This document shows positions 35,287 to 43,824 of a stretch of 64,000 nt of DNA, one piece after another. Made by a program: the position numbers and the translations under genes. The stretch is from Balneolaceae bacterium (GTDB lineage Bacteria > Bacteroidota > Rhodothermia > Balneolales > Balneolaceae). Under the pieces are notes generated by a model that had not been told where the DNA came from, ran no database searches, and saw nothing but the letters and a program-made list of their open reading frames with translations. The stretch lies in the NCBI GenBank assembly GCA_017640665.1, contig JAEPQE010000001.1, positions 1,319,262 through 1,383,261 on the forward strand, given 5' to 3'. Every line of letters starts with the position of its first letter. The first letter of the stretch is position 1.

Positions 35287-35478
35287 ATGCTTTTTAAATT
35301 CTTATTTTTTATGGCTCTTTTTTTCGTTCTGATGAGATATATAGGACGAATGTTCTTACCTTCCGGTGGTCGAAAACAGCAATTTAATCCGTTCCAGGGA
35401 ACCAAAAGAAAAGGCGCCAACAAATTCGACCAAATCGAGGAAGCGGAATACGAAGACTTATCCGACAAAAATAAATAA
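35287..35478 (+). CDS. DUF4834-like small membrane protein
   Basis: A 63-residue protein: one hydrophobic helix (residues 3-18), then RMFLPSGGRKQQ and an acidic, lysine-rich tail ending DLSDKNK. This matches the usual pattern of the DUF4834 family in Bacteroidota, which has no known function. It sits two bases after the kinase stop and four bases before the TPR gene, well inside the operon. Confidence 0.7.
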   Translation: MLFKFLFFMALFFVLMRYIGRMFLPSGGRKQQFNPFQGTKRKGANKFDQIEEAEYEDLSDKNK

Positions 35479-35482
35479 CTAC

Positions 35483-36025
35483 ATGAATTTTGAAGAGAAA
35501 CTAAATCGTGGCTTTGAATTATTACAAGACAAAGACATTGATCACAGTTTAGATATAGCCAGAGAACTACAAAAAGAAAACCCGGAATCTGACGAGGCTT
35601 TTTATCTGGAGGCACTCATCATGCAGCAGCTCAACCAGTATGATATGAGCTTTACAGCCATTGAGAAGGCGATGGAATTTGGTGAGGATAATGCAGCTTA
35701 TTATAATTTAAGAGGGAATCTACATCTCCAAAAAGAAGACCTGAAAAAAGCAGAAGCAGATTTTGATAAAGCTATTGAGATTTCTGATTCCCCTTCAGCT
35801 CATCGAAGTAAGGTGATGCTCATGCTGATGACAGATCGTGGTCCGGATGCCATTCCTTATTTAATAGGTCGTATCAAAGCAGATCCGCATGATGCTGAGA
35901 ACTGGATTTTGATGGGAGACATGATCAAGCGTGGTGGTCAGGATGACAAAGCCCGTACATACTACGAGCAAGCACTCAAGATTGATCCTGACAACGAATA
36001 TGCTCAGCGACAGCTCGAGGAATAA
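35483..36025 (+). CDS. TPR-repeat cytoplasmic protein
   Basis: A 180-residue protein beginning at ATG 35483 (MNFEEKLNRG). The frame is open further upstream but there overlaps the DUF4834-like gene and looks non-native. Four tetratricopeptide-like helix pairs can be seen, for example EAFYLEALIMQQLNQYDMSF, YNLRGNLHLQKEDLKKAEAD and WILMGDMIKRGGQDDKARTY. It has no signal peptide. It is the last gene of the dnaA run. Function beyond protein-protein interaction is unknown. Confidence 0.88.
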   Translation: MNFEEKLNRGFELLQDKDIDHSLDIARELQKENPESDEAFYLEALIMQQLNQYDMSFTAIEKAMEFGEDNAAYYNLRGNLHLQKEDLKKAEADFDKAIEISDSPSAHRSKVMLMLMTDRGPDAIPYLIGRIKADPHDAENWILMGDMIKRGGQDDKARTYYEQALKIDPDNEYAQRQLEE

Positions 36026-36096
36026 TTTCACCTTAAAATTCTCGAGTTTTAAGAGAAAAGTCTAGGATAGTTAGAAACTTCCTTCTTTAGCTAAGA

Positions 36097-36126
36097 AAGT
36101 CATTCCTGCCTGCACGGGAATGACTT
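36097..36126. repeat. REP-like palindrome
   Basis: 10-bp perfect stem AAGTCATTCC (36097-36106) / GGAATGACTT (36117-36126) with a 10-nt loop. It shares the GTCATnCC core with the other REP-like units and lies after the dnaA operon, where it could act as an exonuclease-stalling or terminator structure. The remaining 36026-36272 intergenic space holds no gene that I see. Confidence 0.7.
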
Positions 36127-36272
36127 AATATATGTTTTAAACTTCTTTTAGAATTTTAGTCTCTTCCCAGAGGTATTTTTTTAAAAAATCATTTCCATTA
36201 AACTATTTCCGGGATTGATTCGTCTTTGATGCAACGTTGAACGCTTGGTCGCAAAACTCAACATTGAATATC

Positions 36273-36704
36273 ATGAAACGAACAATCAAAATTACACTGA
36301 TCTTAGCTATTGTAGCTCTCGTAGCATCTCCTGTTTTCGCCCAACCTAAACATGGAGACAGAGGAAGAAATGCTGAAAGAGGGATGATGAGGGATGTATC
36401 TCCCGAAGTAAGATCAGAAGCCCATGTCGCTGTATTTGATGAGTACCTGGAACTCACAGAAACTCAGGAAGAGCAAATTAAAGCAGCAGATGCAGAATTT
36501 GCCCAAAAAGGAGCAGAACTTCGTGAAGAGAAAATCAACCGAAGAAAGAAAATGACGATGGCAAGAGAATTGAGGAGCGAGCATCAAAAAGCCATTCATG
36601 AGATTCTTACCAAAGAGCAATATGCCGTCTATCTTGAAAAAAAAGAAGCCATCCAGTACGACATTCGCCAACGCCTGAAAGACCATGCAAAAGATGGTAA
36701 CTAG
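36273..36704 (+). CDS. Spy/CpxP-like periplasmic protein
   Basis: The ATG at 36273 opens a signal peptide (MKRTIKITLILAIVALVASPVFAQ). An upstream TTG at 36237 would add 12 unlikely residues. The mature part of about 119 residues is almost all charged helix. It has an LTETQEEQIK segment like the LTxxQ motif of Spy/CpxP chaperones, and a second copy-like segment ILTKEQYAVYLEKKE. It probably binds unfolded periplasmic proteins or metal. It stands alone with its own terminator. Confidence 0.78.
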   Translation: MKRTIKITLILAIVALVASPVFAQPKHGDRGRNAERGMMRDVSPEVRSEAHVAVFDEYLELTETQEEQIKAADAEFAQKGAELREEKINRRKKMTMARELRSEHQKAIHEILTKEQYAVYLEKKEAIQYDIRQRLKDHAKDGN

Positions 36705-36709
36705 AAGGT

Positions 36710-36741
36710 AACCCGGCACTACATCAAGTGCTGGGTTTTTT
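36710..36741 (+). terminator. Terminator of the Spy-like gene
   Basis: AACCCGGCACT (36710-36720) pairs with AGTGCTGGGTT (36727-36737), one G-U, six-nt loop, followed by TTTT. Confidence 0.9.
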
Positions 36742-36750
36742 GTTTTCCCA

Positions 36751-36782
36751 TTGAATTTTGGGGGATAAAAGAGCTATCTTTG
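36751..36782 (+). promoter_or_regulatory. Bacteroidota-type promoter of tRNA-Leu (TTG -33, TAnnTTTG -7)
   Basis: TATCTTTG at 36775-36782 is an exact match to the TAnnTTTG -7 box, with TTG at 36751-36753, 21 bases upstream, as the -33 element. The tRNA starts 13 bases after the -7 box, consistent with a short leader. Confidence 0.7.
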
Positions 36783-36794
36783 CAGCCCTTTCCT

Positions 36795-36878
36795 GCTCAC
36801 GTGGCGGAATTGGTAGACGCGCACGCTTGAGGGGCGTGTGACCTAACGGTCGTGATGGTTCGACTCCATTCGTGAGCA
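36795..36878 (+). tRNA. tRNA-Leu (anticodon GAG)
   Basis: An 84-nt class II tRNA. Acceptor arms GCTCACG (36795-36801) and CGTGAGC (36871-36877) pair perfectly, with discriminator A. GGCGGAATTGGTAGACGC is the Leu-type D arm. The anticodon stem CACGC/GCGTG encloses the loop TTGAGGG, giving GAG (reads CUC and CUU). A short variable arm (CCTAACGG..) and the T loop GGTTCGACTCC follow. The 3' CCA is not encoded. Confidence 0.97.
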
Positions 36879-36884
36879 CTTTTT

Positions 36885-36919
36885 AAAAGCCCGGTTTCTT
36901 TTAGAAACCGGGCTTTTTT
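36885..36919 (+). terminator. Terminator of tRNA-Leu
   Basis: AAAAGCCCGGTTTC pairs with GAAACCGGGCTTTT across a 5-nt loop (36885-36898 / 36904-36917), ending in a T-run; 14 bp, very stable. Confidence 0.93.
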
Positions 36920-36959
36920 CATAGCTTATTTAAAATTATTTAGTGTAGTTATTTTAAAT

Positions 36960-39323
36960 ATGTTTAAGAAAAGTCTGAAAATCCTTTGCTGGATTTTTTT
37001 TGCGAGCTTTGTAATTATTTCTTGTGGAAAAGATTCGAATCCCATTTCTATTAATGCTCCCGATGACGATGGCAATGACCCTCCGATAAATGAACCGGAC
37101 CCAATTACGGTTAGCCTTCAGGAAGAACAACCTGGATATCAACCCGGAGCAATCATTCAGTTTAATGTTTTCAACACCGTTCTTGTAGAAGAGACCTACA
37201 CGTTGATTGCAAACGACAGCATTGAGTTTGAAATGACAAGCTTTAAAGATTCGCTGGGAGGGCAACATTTATTGTTTCTGGTTCAGGAAATTTCCCCTTT
37301 ACAGTATGAGATTAATTTTGAAGCCGTTGGTTCTGAAAGTGTAATATCTATTACCGTGGATGAATATGAAGAAATTCCAGATCCCCAAGGATATATAAAT
37401 AATACAAGCAGTGAAGTAATAACTGCTTTAGATGAAATCATTATAGAAACAACGAGTCCTGATTTACTTGATACCCTGAATGCGGTTAAACTCAGATTAG
37501 AGTTACAACTTGAAGAGGTTGCTCAGCTACCTGAAGAAGATCAGGTGTTATTGGCCCGGATTATCAATCAATTGATAGCAGAAAGGGAGCAACAAAAAAG
37601 GAAGGTATTATTTGACGAACCAATTAATTGTGAAGAAGCCACTGAGGCGTTTGATGCAGAAATCAAAACCACGATTAGGCTTGTAGCGTCCCTTGGAACT
37701 GTTACAGCTATTTCAGCAACTGTAAATCCACTGATTGGCTTAGTTGCAGGAACATTTTCTCTGGCACTTTTACATCAGGATATAAAGCAATTATATAAGA
37801 TGACAAATGATTTCATCGATCTTTGCTATGTAGCAGAACTCACCATATTGAATCCAGTAAGCAAAATGCGAGCAAATAATATTGAGTTTAGAGAATTTTC
37901 AAAACGAACATTTAGTTTTTCGCAACAATTAGAAGTAGACCCCGGTTTTCAGCAGTTATTAGACAAATTTCAACAACTACTTTATAGTATCGATGAGTAT
38001 ATGCCAGGCGAATATAGTACAGTTCCTGAACCTGATGAATCTGATCTAGTTGAGCCAATAGATCTTGGAGAAGGTTTTGTAGAATTTGAGGTAGATAATA
38101 TTGAAATCATAAATAACCCCAGCTCAAATGAAAATAATATCTATGTAGAACACTTCTCAACAAGGGATTCATTAATCACAGTCAGCTGGACTTTTGGAAG
38201 TGGAGCAGTGTTACCGATAGATCCAGTTGAATTTCAATTTGATGTTATTGGAGTTTTTGATAATGGCAACAGGATATTACAGGATAATGTAACGGCTAGT
38301 CTTAGATATCCTGAGTATAATTATCCGGAGGATCAGTACTATGAAATCAGTACGAGTGAGCTCGCTAGAGACACATTGTATTTTGATTATGTTTCAATAC
38401 CCTCGTTTGGTTTTGTTACCGACTTTGGAACTTTGGATGAATATTTTGTAAACCTGATAAATAACGACTTAAATATTGGTAGTTCCTGGGTCTTCAGTTA
38501 TAGCAGTAAATTCGAAGCAGAAGACCATATAATCTCTCTGCCTTGGTATGATGTATATGATAGAAGTTTTTCGGATGGGTCTTACAGAGTTGCCACTACT
38601 CAATTATATTTTAAAATAACAGCTGACTCTCCTCCTGTCGCTGAAAGGATTGTTAACTGGCGAGAGGCAAATCGGGTATATTTTCCTGCTCAGGATCAAT
38701 ACGCGACTTTTCCATCAGAGGGGAAACTCGATATAGAAGGAACTAGCTCATACGAAATTGTTTCTGGCCCCGAAAATGGAACCTTCGAGTTTAGTGAAGA
38801 TGAATTTGGTGCATATTCGTATGCATACGAAGAGGGTTTTGCAGGTTTTGATAGCGTTGTATACCGTGTTACCAATAGTAAGGGTTCTGATGAATCCAGT
38901 ATCGTTTTCGATTTGTACAATGTTCCACTTGAAGAATCTGATATAGAAGGAAGATGGCGTTTTTATGTTGGAACCTATCAAAATACTCCCTTCGGTGGAA
39001 GCACTCCTGAATGTTCTGAAAGAGAAAGTCATGATCCACTAGAGTTAGTTGCTTTCGATCCTTGGGAATTGGGAAACCCAACCTATGTTGAATATTCTGA
39101 AGCATATCAAACAGTCACATTTAATTCTGATAAAACAGTTAATTTTGTTGAACAAGATTGTTCTGGAAATGTGACCAACGAATACTCCCATGATTGGAGA
39201 ATACGGGATCAATTTTGGCTTCAATATGGAACAACACGTTTCCCTATTCGAAGGGCTATAAACGAATTAAATGTAACGTTTAGAGAAAACAACACATTCA
39301 TTAAAATGGTAAAAGTTGAATGA
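36960..39323 (+). CDS. Large lipoprotein of unknown function with C-terminal Ig-like segment
   Basis: A 787-residue protein with lipobox VIISCGKD (Cys22). An acidic proline-rich tether follows (residues 30-50, rich in D, N and P). Beta-rich regions surround a helical block (about 150-240, LDEIIIETTSPDLLDTLNAV, EEVAQLPEEDQVLLARIINQ) and a hydrophobic stretch at about 245-270 (IRLVASLGTVTAISATVNPL). Near residues 560-650, GTFEFSEDEFGAYSYAYEEG and GFDSVVYRVTNSKGS resemble tandem bacterial Ig/cadherin-like domains. I recognise no catalytic motif. It is presumably anchored in the outer membrane. It has no operon partner. Confidence 0.75.
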   Translation: MFKKSLKILCWIFFASFVIISCGKDSNPISINAPDDDGNDPPINEPDPITVSLQEEQPGYQPGAIIQFNVFNTVLVEETYTLIANDSIEFEMTSFKDSLGGQHLLFLVQEISPLQYEINFEAVGSESVISITVDEYEEIPDPQGYINNTSSEVITALDEIIIETTSPDLLDTLNAVKLRLELQLEEVAQLPEEDQVLLARIINQLIAEREQQKRKVLFDEPINCEEATEAFDAEIKTTIRLVASLGTVTAISATVNPLIGLVAGTFSLALLHQDIKQLYKMTNDFIDLCYVAELTILNPVSKMRANNIEFREFSKRTFSFSQQLEVDPGFQQLLDKFQQLLYSIDEYMPGEYSTVPEPDESDLVEPIDLGEGFVEFEVDNIEIINNPSSNENNIYVEHFSTRDSLITVSWTFGSGAVLPIDPVEFQFDVIGVFDNGNRILQDNVTASLRYPEYNYPEDQYYEISTSELARDTLYFDYVSIPSFGFVTDFGTLDEYFVNLINNDLNIGSSWVFSYSSKFEAEDHIISLPWYDVYDRSFSDGSYRVATTQLYFKITADSPPVAERIVNWREANRVYFPAQDQYATFPSEGKLDIEGTSSYEIVSGPENGTFEFSEDEFGAYSYAYEEGFAGFDSVVYRVTNSKGSDESSIVFDLYNVPLEESDIEGRWRFYVGTYQNTPFGGSTPECSERESHDPLELVAFDPWELGNPTYVEYSEAYQTVTFNSDKTVNFVEQDCSGNVTNEYSHDWRIRDQFWLQYGTTRFPIRRAINELNVTFRENNTFIKMVKVE

Positions 39324-39430
39324 TATTTTCCTTTTATGAAATGTAATGCCGCTTAAAGATGTTACTTTTCTGTGATACTCAAGAGTAAAAAAAATCGTTT
39401 TTTGATCTGAACACAAAAAGATCAATCATT

Positions 39431-40051
39431 ATGTTTAAGAAAGTTATTTTAACAGGACTTTTTGTAAGTCTTACATCATTAAGTTTTGCACAGGAAATGA
39501 AAAAGAATTTAGAACAAGCAACCTTTGGCGCAGGTTGTTTCTGGTGTGTGGAAGCCATTTATGAATTAGTGGAAGGGATTGACCATGTTGAATCAGGTTA
39601 TTCTGGTGGTCATGTGGAAGATCCAAGCTATCGCGAAGTTACAACCGGAAGAACCGGCCATGTAGAAGTAGCTCGTATTCATTTTGATCCGGAAGTTATC
39701 TCTTATGAGGAGTTACTTACTGTACTATGGCATACCCATAATCCAACTACTTTAAACCGACAGGGAAATGATGTTGGGCCAATGTATCGATCAGTTATTT
39801 TTTACCATAACGAGGAGCAAAAATCTATTGCTGAGAAATCCCTCAAAGAAACCGATGCTTCAGGTCTCTGGGATGATCCAATTGTAACGACTATCGAACC
39901 ACTTACAAACTACTATGTAGCCGAAAACTACCATCAGAACTATTTTGAGAATAATCCTAATGCCGGATACTGCTCATATGTGATCGCTCCAAAAGTGAAA
40001 AAATTCAAAGAAGAGTTTAAGCACCTATTGACCTCTTCACCGAAATTCTAA
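39431..40051 (+). CDS. msrA: Peptide-methionine (S)-S-oxide reductase MsrA, exported
   Basis: A 206-residue protein with a signal peptide (SLSFAQ), then the MsrA core. The catalytic Cys36 lies in FGAGCFWCVEAIYE, followed by VESGYSGGHVEDPSYREVTTG, the family's typical HIHFDP-like RIHFDPEVISYEELL, and GPMYRSVIFYH. It reduces methionine-S-sulfoxide in proteins. The signal peptide implies repair of periplasmic proteins, which suits an envelope-rich genome. The resolving cysteine of one-domain MsrAs appears in the C-terminal GYCSYVI. Confidence 0.96.
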   Translation: MFKKVILTGLFVSLTSLSFAQEMKKNLEQATFGAGCFWCVEAIYELVEGIDHVESGYSGGHVEDPSYREVTTGRTGHVEVARIHFDPEVISYEELLTVLWHTHNPTTLNRQGNDVGPMYRSVIFYHNEEQKSIAEKSLKETDASGLWDDPIVTTIEPLTNYYVAENYHQNYFENNPNAGYCSYVIAPKVKKFKEEFKHLLTSSPKF

Positions 40052-40159
40052 AATTATTACTCGCAGCGTATTCGGTGAGAAAATCTTTCACCTTCGTATT
40101 TCGTTTGAAATAGTATATTTTTAAGGCTTGGTTCCAAACGCTTTAGAGTAGAATTTTTT

Positions 40160-43100
40160 ATGAAATACAGATCAGCATCAGTACTGTCAAAAATGGCTGT
40201 GCTTATCTTTACGGCTTTACTTGTAACGGCAACCGAAACTAAAGCCCAGGTCTTCATCAATGAAGTTGTAGCCAGCAATAGTGTGGGTATTTTCGATGAA
40301 GATGGAGATTTCCCCGATTGGATTGAACTCTATAATTCCACCGGGGACGTAATAAATCTTCAGGGCTATGGAATCTCTGATGATGCAGAAAATCCTTTCA
40401 AGTATGTTTTACCCAACATTGAACTGGCTGCTAATGAATATTACCTGTTATTTGCCAGCGATAAAGATCGGGGCAGTAACTCAGAGAACGAACCTAAGTT
40501 TTGGGAGACAGTTGTAAGGCAGGGCGATACCGCAAGATATATTGTTCCAACCTCATCAGTTTCTTCTTCCTGGATTGATCCCGAATTTGATGATTCTGCC
40601 TGGCAGGATGGAACTTTTGGCTTTGGTTATGGCGATGACGATGATGCTACGGAAGTACCAAATGGAACCATTTCGGTTTTTACTCGAGCTACATTTTCTA
40701 TTGAAGATGTTTCGATAATAAATGACCTTTTACTTCATATCGATTTTGATGATGGGTATGTAGCCTACCTGAATGGTCAGGAGATATCTCGTTTCAACAT
40801 GAATGGCGATGCCCCCCTACCATTTGATTATGGAACTCCGGATTTCATTACCGATCCCTGGCTGGTTAGGGGAGAAGAACTTCCGACTATTGAGCTGGGA
40901 GAGTTTAAGGAACTACTTGTAGAGGGTGAAAACATATTGGCTATTCAGGTGCATAATACCAATGCTCAATCTTCCGATTTGTCACTTATTCCATTTCTAA
41001 GCGTTTCACGAAGTGAACAGCCTTCGGAATCAAGGGGAGTAGCAGAAGAAATAACTATCATATCTTCAGGATTATCATATCCACACCTGAACTTTAAGCT
41101 GAGTTCTGAAGGTGAAACAGTATTTTTGACTAATCCGGATAGTGTACTTATTGATTCGCTTCTATATCCCTTTTTAAGGCCAAATGAATCATACGGTAGG
41201 TCACAACAAAGTGATAGTACTTTTCACATATTTCCATCACCAACACCTTTAGGACCGAACAACACCGAAGGCTTTTCGGAAAGGCTTGAAAATCCCGAAA
41301 TGAATTTGAGTGGTGGTTTATATCCGGAAAGTATTGAGTTGACAATTACCGGAACATCTACAGGAAATATTGTTCATTTCACTACTGACGGAAGTATTCC
41401 AAACACTAACTCTGAAGTATTTGGAACGATTTCAAGAACAGTTTCCTCTACAACCACGTTTAAATTTATAGCCACAGAGACCGGCAAACTCTCAAGCAAT
41501 GTGGTTACTCATACGTACCTGATCGGGGAAGACCACAACTTACCTATTGTTTCGGTGAGTACAAATCCAATTAATCTCTGGAGTGATCAATCCGGAATTT
41601 ATGTAGAAGGAACAAATGGGATTGAAGGGAATTGTACAGGACCAAGAAACTGGAATCAGGATTGGGAAATTCCTATCAACATTGAGCTTTTTGAATCCGA
41701 TGGTACTCTGGGCTTCAATTCAAGAGCTGGGGCTAAAATATTTGGTGGATGTAGTAGAGGTCAGCCTCAAAAATCCTTATCCATTTTCTTCCGGGGAGAG
41801 TATGGTAACTCAGAGCTCAATTATAAGCTTTTTGAAGAGAAAGACATAGACAGATTCCAGGCATTTGTATTAAGAAATTCAGGTAATGATTTTAATGATA
41901 CCCATTTTCGCGATGGATTGATGAAAACGTTAGTTGAAGGGTCAGAGATAGATTATCAGGCTTTTCGTCCTTCTGTAGTATACTTAAATGGCGAATATTG
42001 GGGTATTCATAATATTAGAGAAAAAGTAAATGAGCACTTTCTTGATTCAAACAGTAATGTTAAAAGTGATGATGTTGATTTAGCTGGACCTTATATAGAC
42101 GATTATATTTTCGGGCAAGAGGGTGCTTTCAGGGAATTTTATGACGAAATAAATGCTGCAGATATGCAGGATCAAGCTGAATATGAATCCATTGAAAGAC
42201 TAGTCGATATAAATAATTATATAGATTATATGGCAGCTCAAATCTATTATGCGAATACTGATTGGCCGGGCAATAATATTAAGTATTGGAGGAATGGTGC
42301 CACCAACGGCAAATGGCGTTGGATTTTATATGATACTGATTTTGGCTTTAATCACTTCAATGGGGGTAATCATGACGGTTCATTGGGTGATTGGGAAGGC
42401 CATAATACACTCCGTTTTGCTTTACTCTCCAATCGAAATCAATGGCCAACATATCCTTGGAGCACTCTGATATTTAGAAAATTTGTGCAAAATGAAGAGT
42501 TCATAAAAAAGTTCGTAAATCGTATGTCAGACTTAATGAATACTTCTTTTAAAGCACCTTATGTGAATACTGTAATAGATTCTTTATCTCAAATAATTGA
42601 TTCGGAGATGCCTGCTCACAAAGAAAGATGGGGAGGATCGGTAGAAAGTTGGAATAGTAGAGTTAATGGTCTTAAGAACTTTGCAAATAATCGTAGTTCC
42701 AATATGAGAGAGTTTCTTAGGGACGAGTTCGGACTTTCAATCTCTAGAAATATTACGGTTCATACATCTGATAAAAACCACGGTATAATAAGAGTGAACC
42801 GTATTGAACCGGATACTTATCCATGGTCTGGGCAGTATTTTGGTGGTTTACCAGTAACTCTTATTGCAATACCAAAGCGTGGCCATACATTTACAGGCTG
42901 GAGTGGGGCTTCTACTGCTACCGATCATTCTATAGAAGGAAGTGCCGGATCTACTTATATGGCTAACTTCGCACCAGCTGAAGGTGAGTTAAGAGATATT
43001 GTTATTAACGAAATCATGTATAACGATTCTGAAGAGTTTAACTCGGGAGATTGGATAGAACTTTATAACACTAGAGATTATGATATTGATCTTAGTGGCT

Positions 43101-43765
43101 GGGTAATAAAAGATGATGATGATACTCATCAATTTACATTCGCAAATGGTGCCGGTATCGCTTCAGATTCTTACATAGTAATTGCGGCCGATTTACAGGA
43201 TTTCAATTCTGTTTATCAAATAGGGTCAGATCTTTACGGCGAATTGGGATTCAGCTTAGCCGGTGGAAGCGATCAGGTTCGTTTATATGATGCCTCAGGA
43301 ATATTAGTCGACTCAGTGGAGTATCAGGATGAAGCCCCGTGGGATGCTAATGCTGATGGAACTGGTTATACGCTCGAACTTAAAGACGCCACAATAGACA
43401 ACTCAGAGGCTATCTACTGGGTGGCATCGGTACAATCAGGGGGGTCTCCGGGAGCTGCTAATAGTATTTTGGTTTCGAACGAAGAAGACGAAAATATTCC
43501 AACCAGTATTTCCCTTCTGCAAAACTATCCCAACCCATTTAACCCATCTACAAATATAACGTTCGAACTTCCTGAACAATCAAGAATAAAGCTCACTGTT
43601 TTTGATATGCTTGGCAGGAAAGTTTCCAATCTTACAGATGAAGTACGATCGGCAGGATCTCATACCATCAATTGGAATGCAGGAGAACTCTCAAGCGGAG
43701 TATATTTTTACAGGCTGGAAGTTGGGGATGAAGTGTTAACCCGAAGAATGTTGCTTATAAAATGA
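40160..43765 (+). CDS. Large CotH-domain protein with two lamin-tail domains and T9SS sorting domain
   Basis: A 1201-residue protein. In order: signal peptide (to about 29, TKAQ); lamin-tail domain (VFINEVVASNS, DWIELYNSTGDV, about 30-100); a galactose-binding-like beta region; a chitobiase/beta-hexosaminidase-type C-terminal-like segment (SGGLYPESIELTITGTSTGN, FTTDGSIPNTNS, about 395-450). A CotH kinase-like domain follows (GAKIFGGCSRGQPQKSLSIF, YWGIHNIREKVNEHFL, WRWILYDTDFGFN, about 500-850), then an InlB-B-like repeat (HTFTGWSG), a second lamin-tail domain (IVINEIMYNDSEEFNSGDWI, about 950-1060) and a T9SS sorting domain (LLQNYPNPFNPSTNITFELP ... RRMLLIK). It is a larger relative of the 18395-20722 product. 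Confidence 0.93.
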   Translation: MKYRSASVLSKMAVLIFTALLVTATETKAQVFINEVVASNSVGIFDEDGDFPDWIELYNSTGDVINLQGYGISDDAENPFKYVLPNIELAANEYYLLFASDKDRGSNSENEPKFWETVVRQGDTARYIVPTSSVSSSWIDPEFDDSAWQDGTFGFGYGDDDDATEVPNGTISVFTRATFSIEDVSIINDLLLHIDFDDGYVAYLNGQEISRFNMNGDAPLPFDYGTPDFITDPWLVRGEELPTIELGEFKELLVEGENILAIQVHNTNAQSSDLSLIPFLSVSRSEQPSESRGVAEEITIISSGLSYPHLNFKLSSEGETVFLTNPDSVLIDSLLYPFLRPNESYGRSQQSDSTFHIFPSPTPLGPNNTEGFSERLENPEMNLSGGLYPESIELTITGTSTGNIVHFTTDGSIPNTNSEVFGTISRTVSSTTTFKFIATETGKLSSNVVTHTYLIGEDHNLPIVSVSTNPINLWSDQSGIYVEGTNGIEGNCTGPRNWNQDWEIPINIELFESDGTLGFNSRAGAKIFGGCSRGQPQKSLSIFFRGEYGNSELNYKLFEEKDIDRFQAFVLRNSGNDFNDTHFRDGLMKTLVEGSEIDYQAFRPSVVYLNGEYWGIHNIREKVNEHFLDSNSNVKSDDVDLAGPYIDDYIFGQEGAFREFYDEINAADMQDQAEYESIERLVDINNYIDYMAAQIYYANTDWPGNNIKYWRNGATNGKWRWILYDTDFGFNHFNGGNHDGSLGDWEGHNTLRFALLSNRNQWPTYPWSTLIFRKFVQNEEFIKKFVNRMSDLMNTSFKAPYVNTVIDSLSQIIDSEMPAHKERWGGSVESWNSRVNGLKNFANNRSSNMREFLRDEFGLSISRNITVHTSDKNHGIIRVNRIEPDTYPWSGQYFGGLPVTLIAIPKRGHTFTGWSGASTATDHSIEGSAGSTYMANFAPAEGELRDIVINEIMYNDSEEFNSGDWIELYNTRDYDIDLSGWVIKDDDDTHQFTFANGAGIASDSYIVIAADLQDFNSVYQIGSDLYGELGFSLAGGSDQVRLYDASGILVDSVEYQDEAPWDANADGTGYTLELKDATIDNSEAIYWVASVQSGGSPGAANSILVSNEEDENIPTSISLLQNYPNPFNPSTNITFELPEQSRIKLTVFDMLGRKVSNLTDEVRSAGSHTINWNAGELSSGVYFYRLEVGDEVLTRRMLLIK

Positions 43766-43824
43766 TATGGATGAGTCTTTGATGAATAGATAGCAATGAT
43801 ATGTTATCTTTATGAAAATTAAAG

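Noticed and set aside
35169-35615. 148-codon minus-strand ORF across the end of the kinase, DUF4834 and TPR genes
   Set aside because: Crosses three plus-strand genes in a compact operon; no supporting features.
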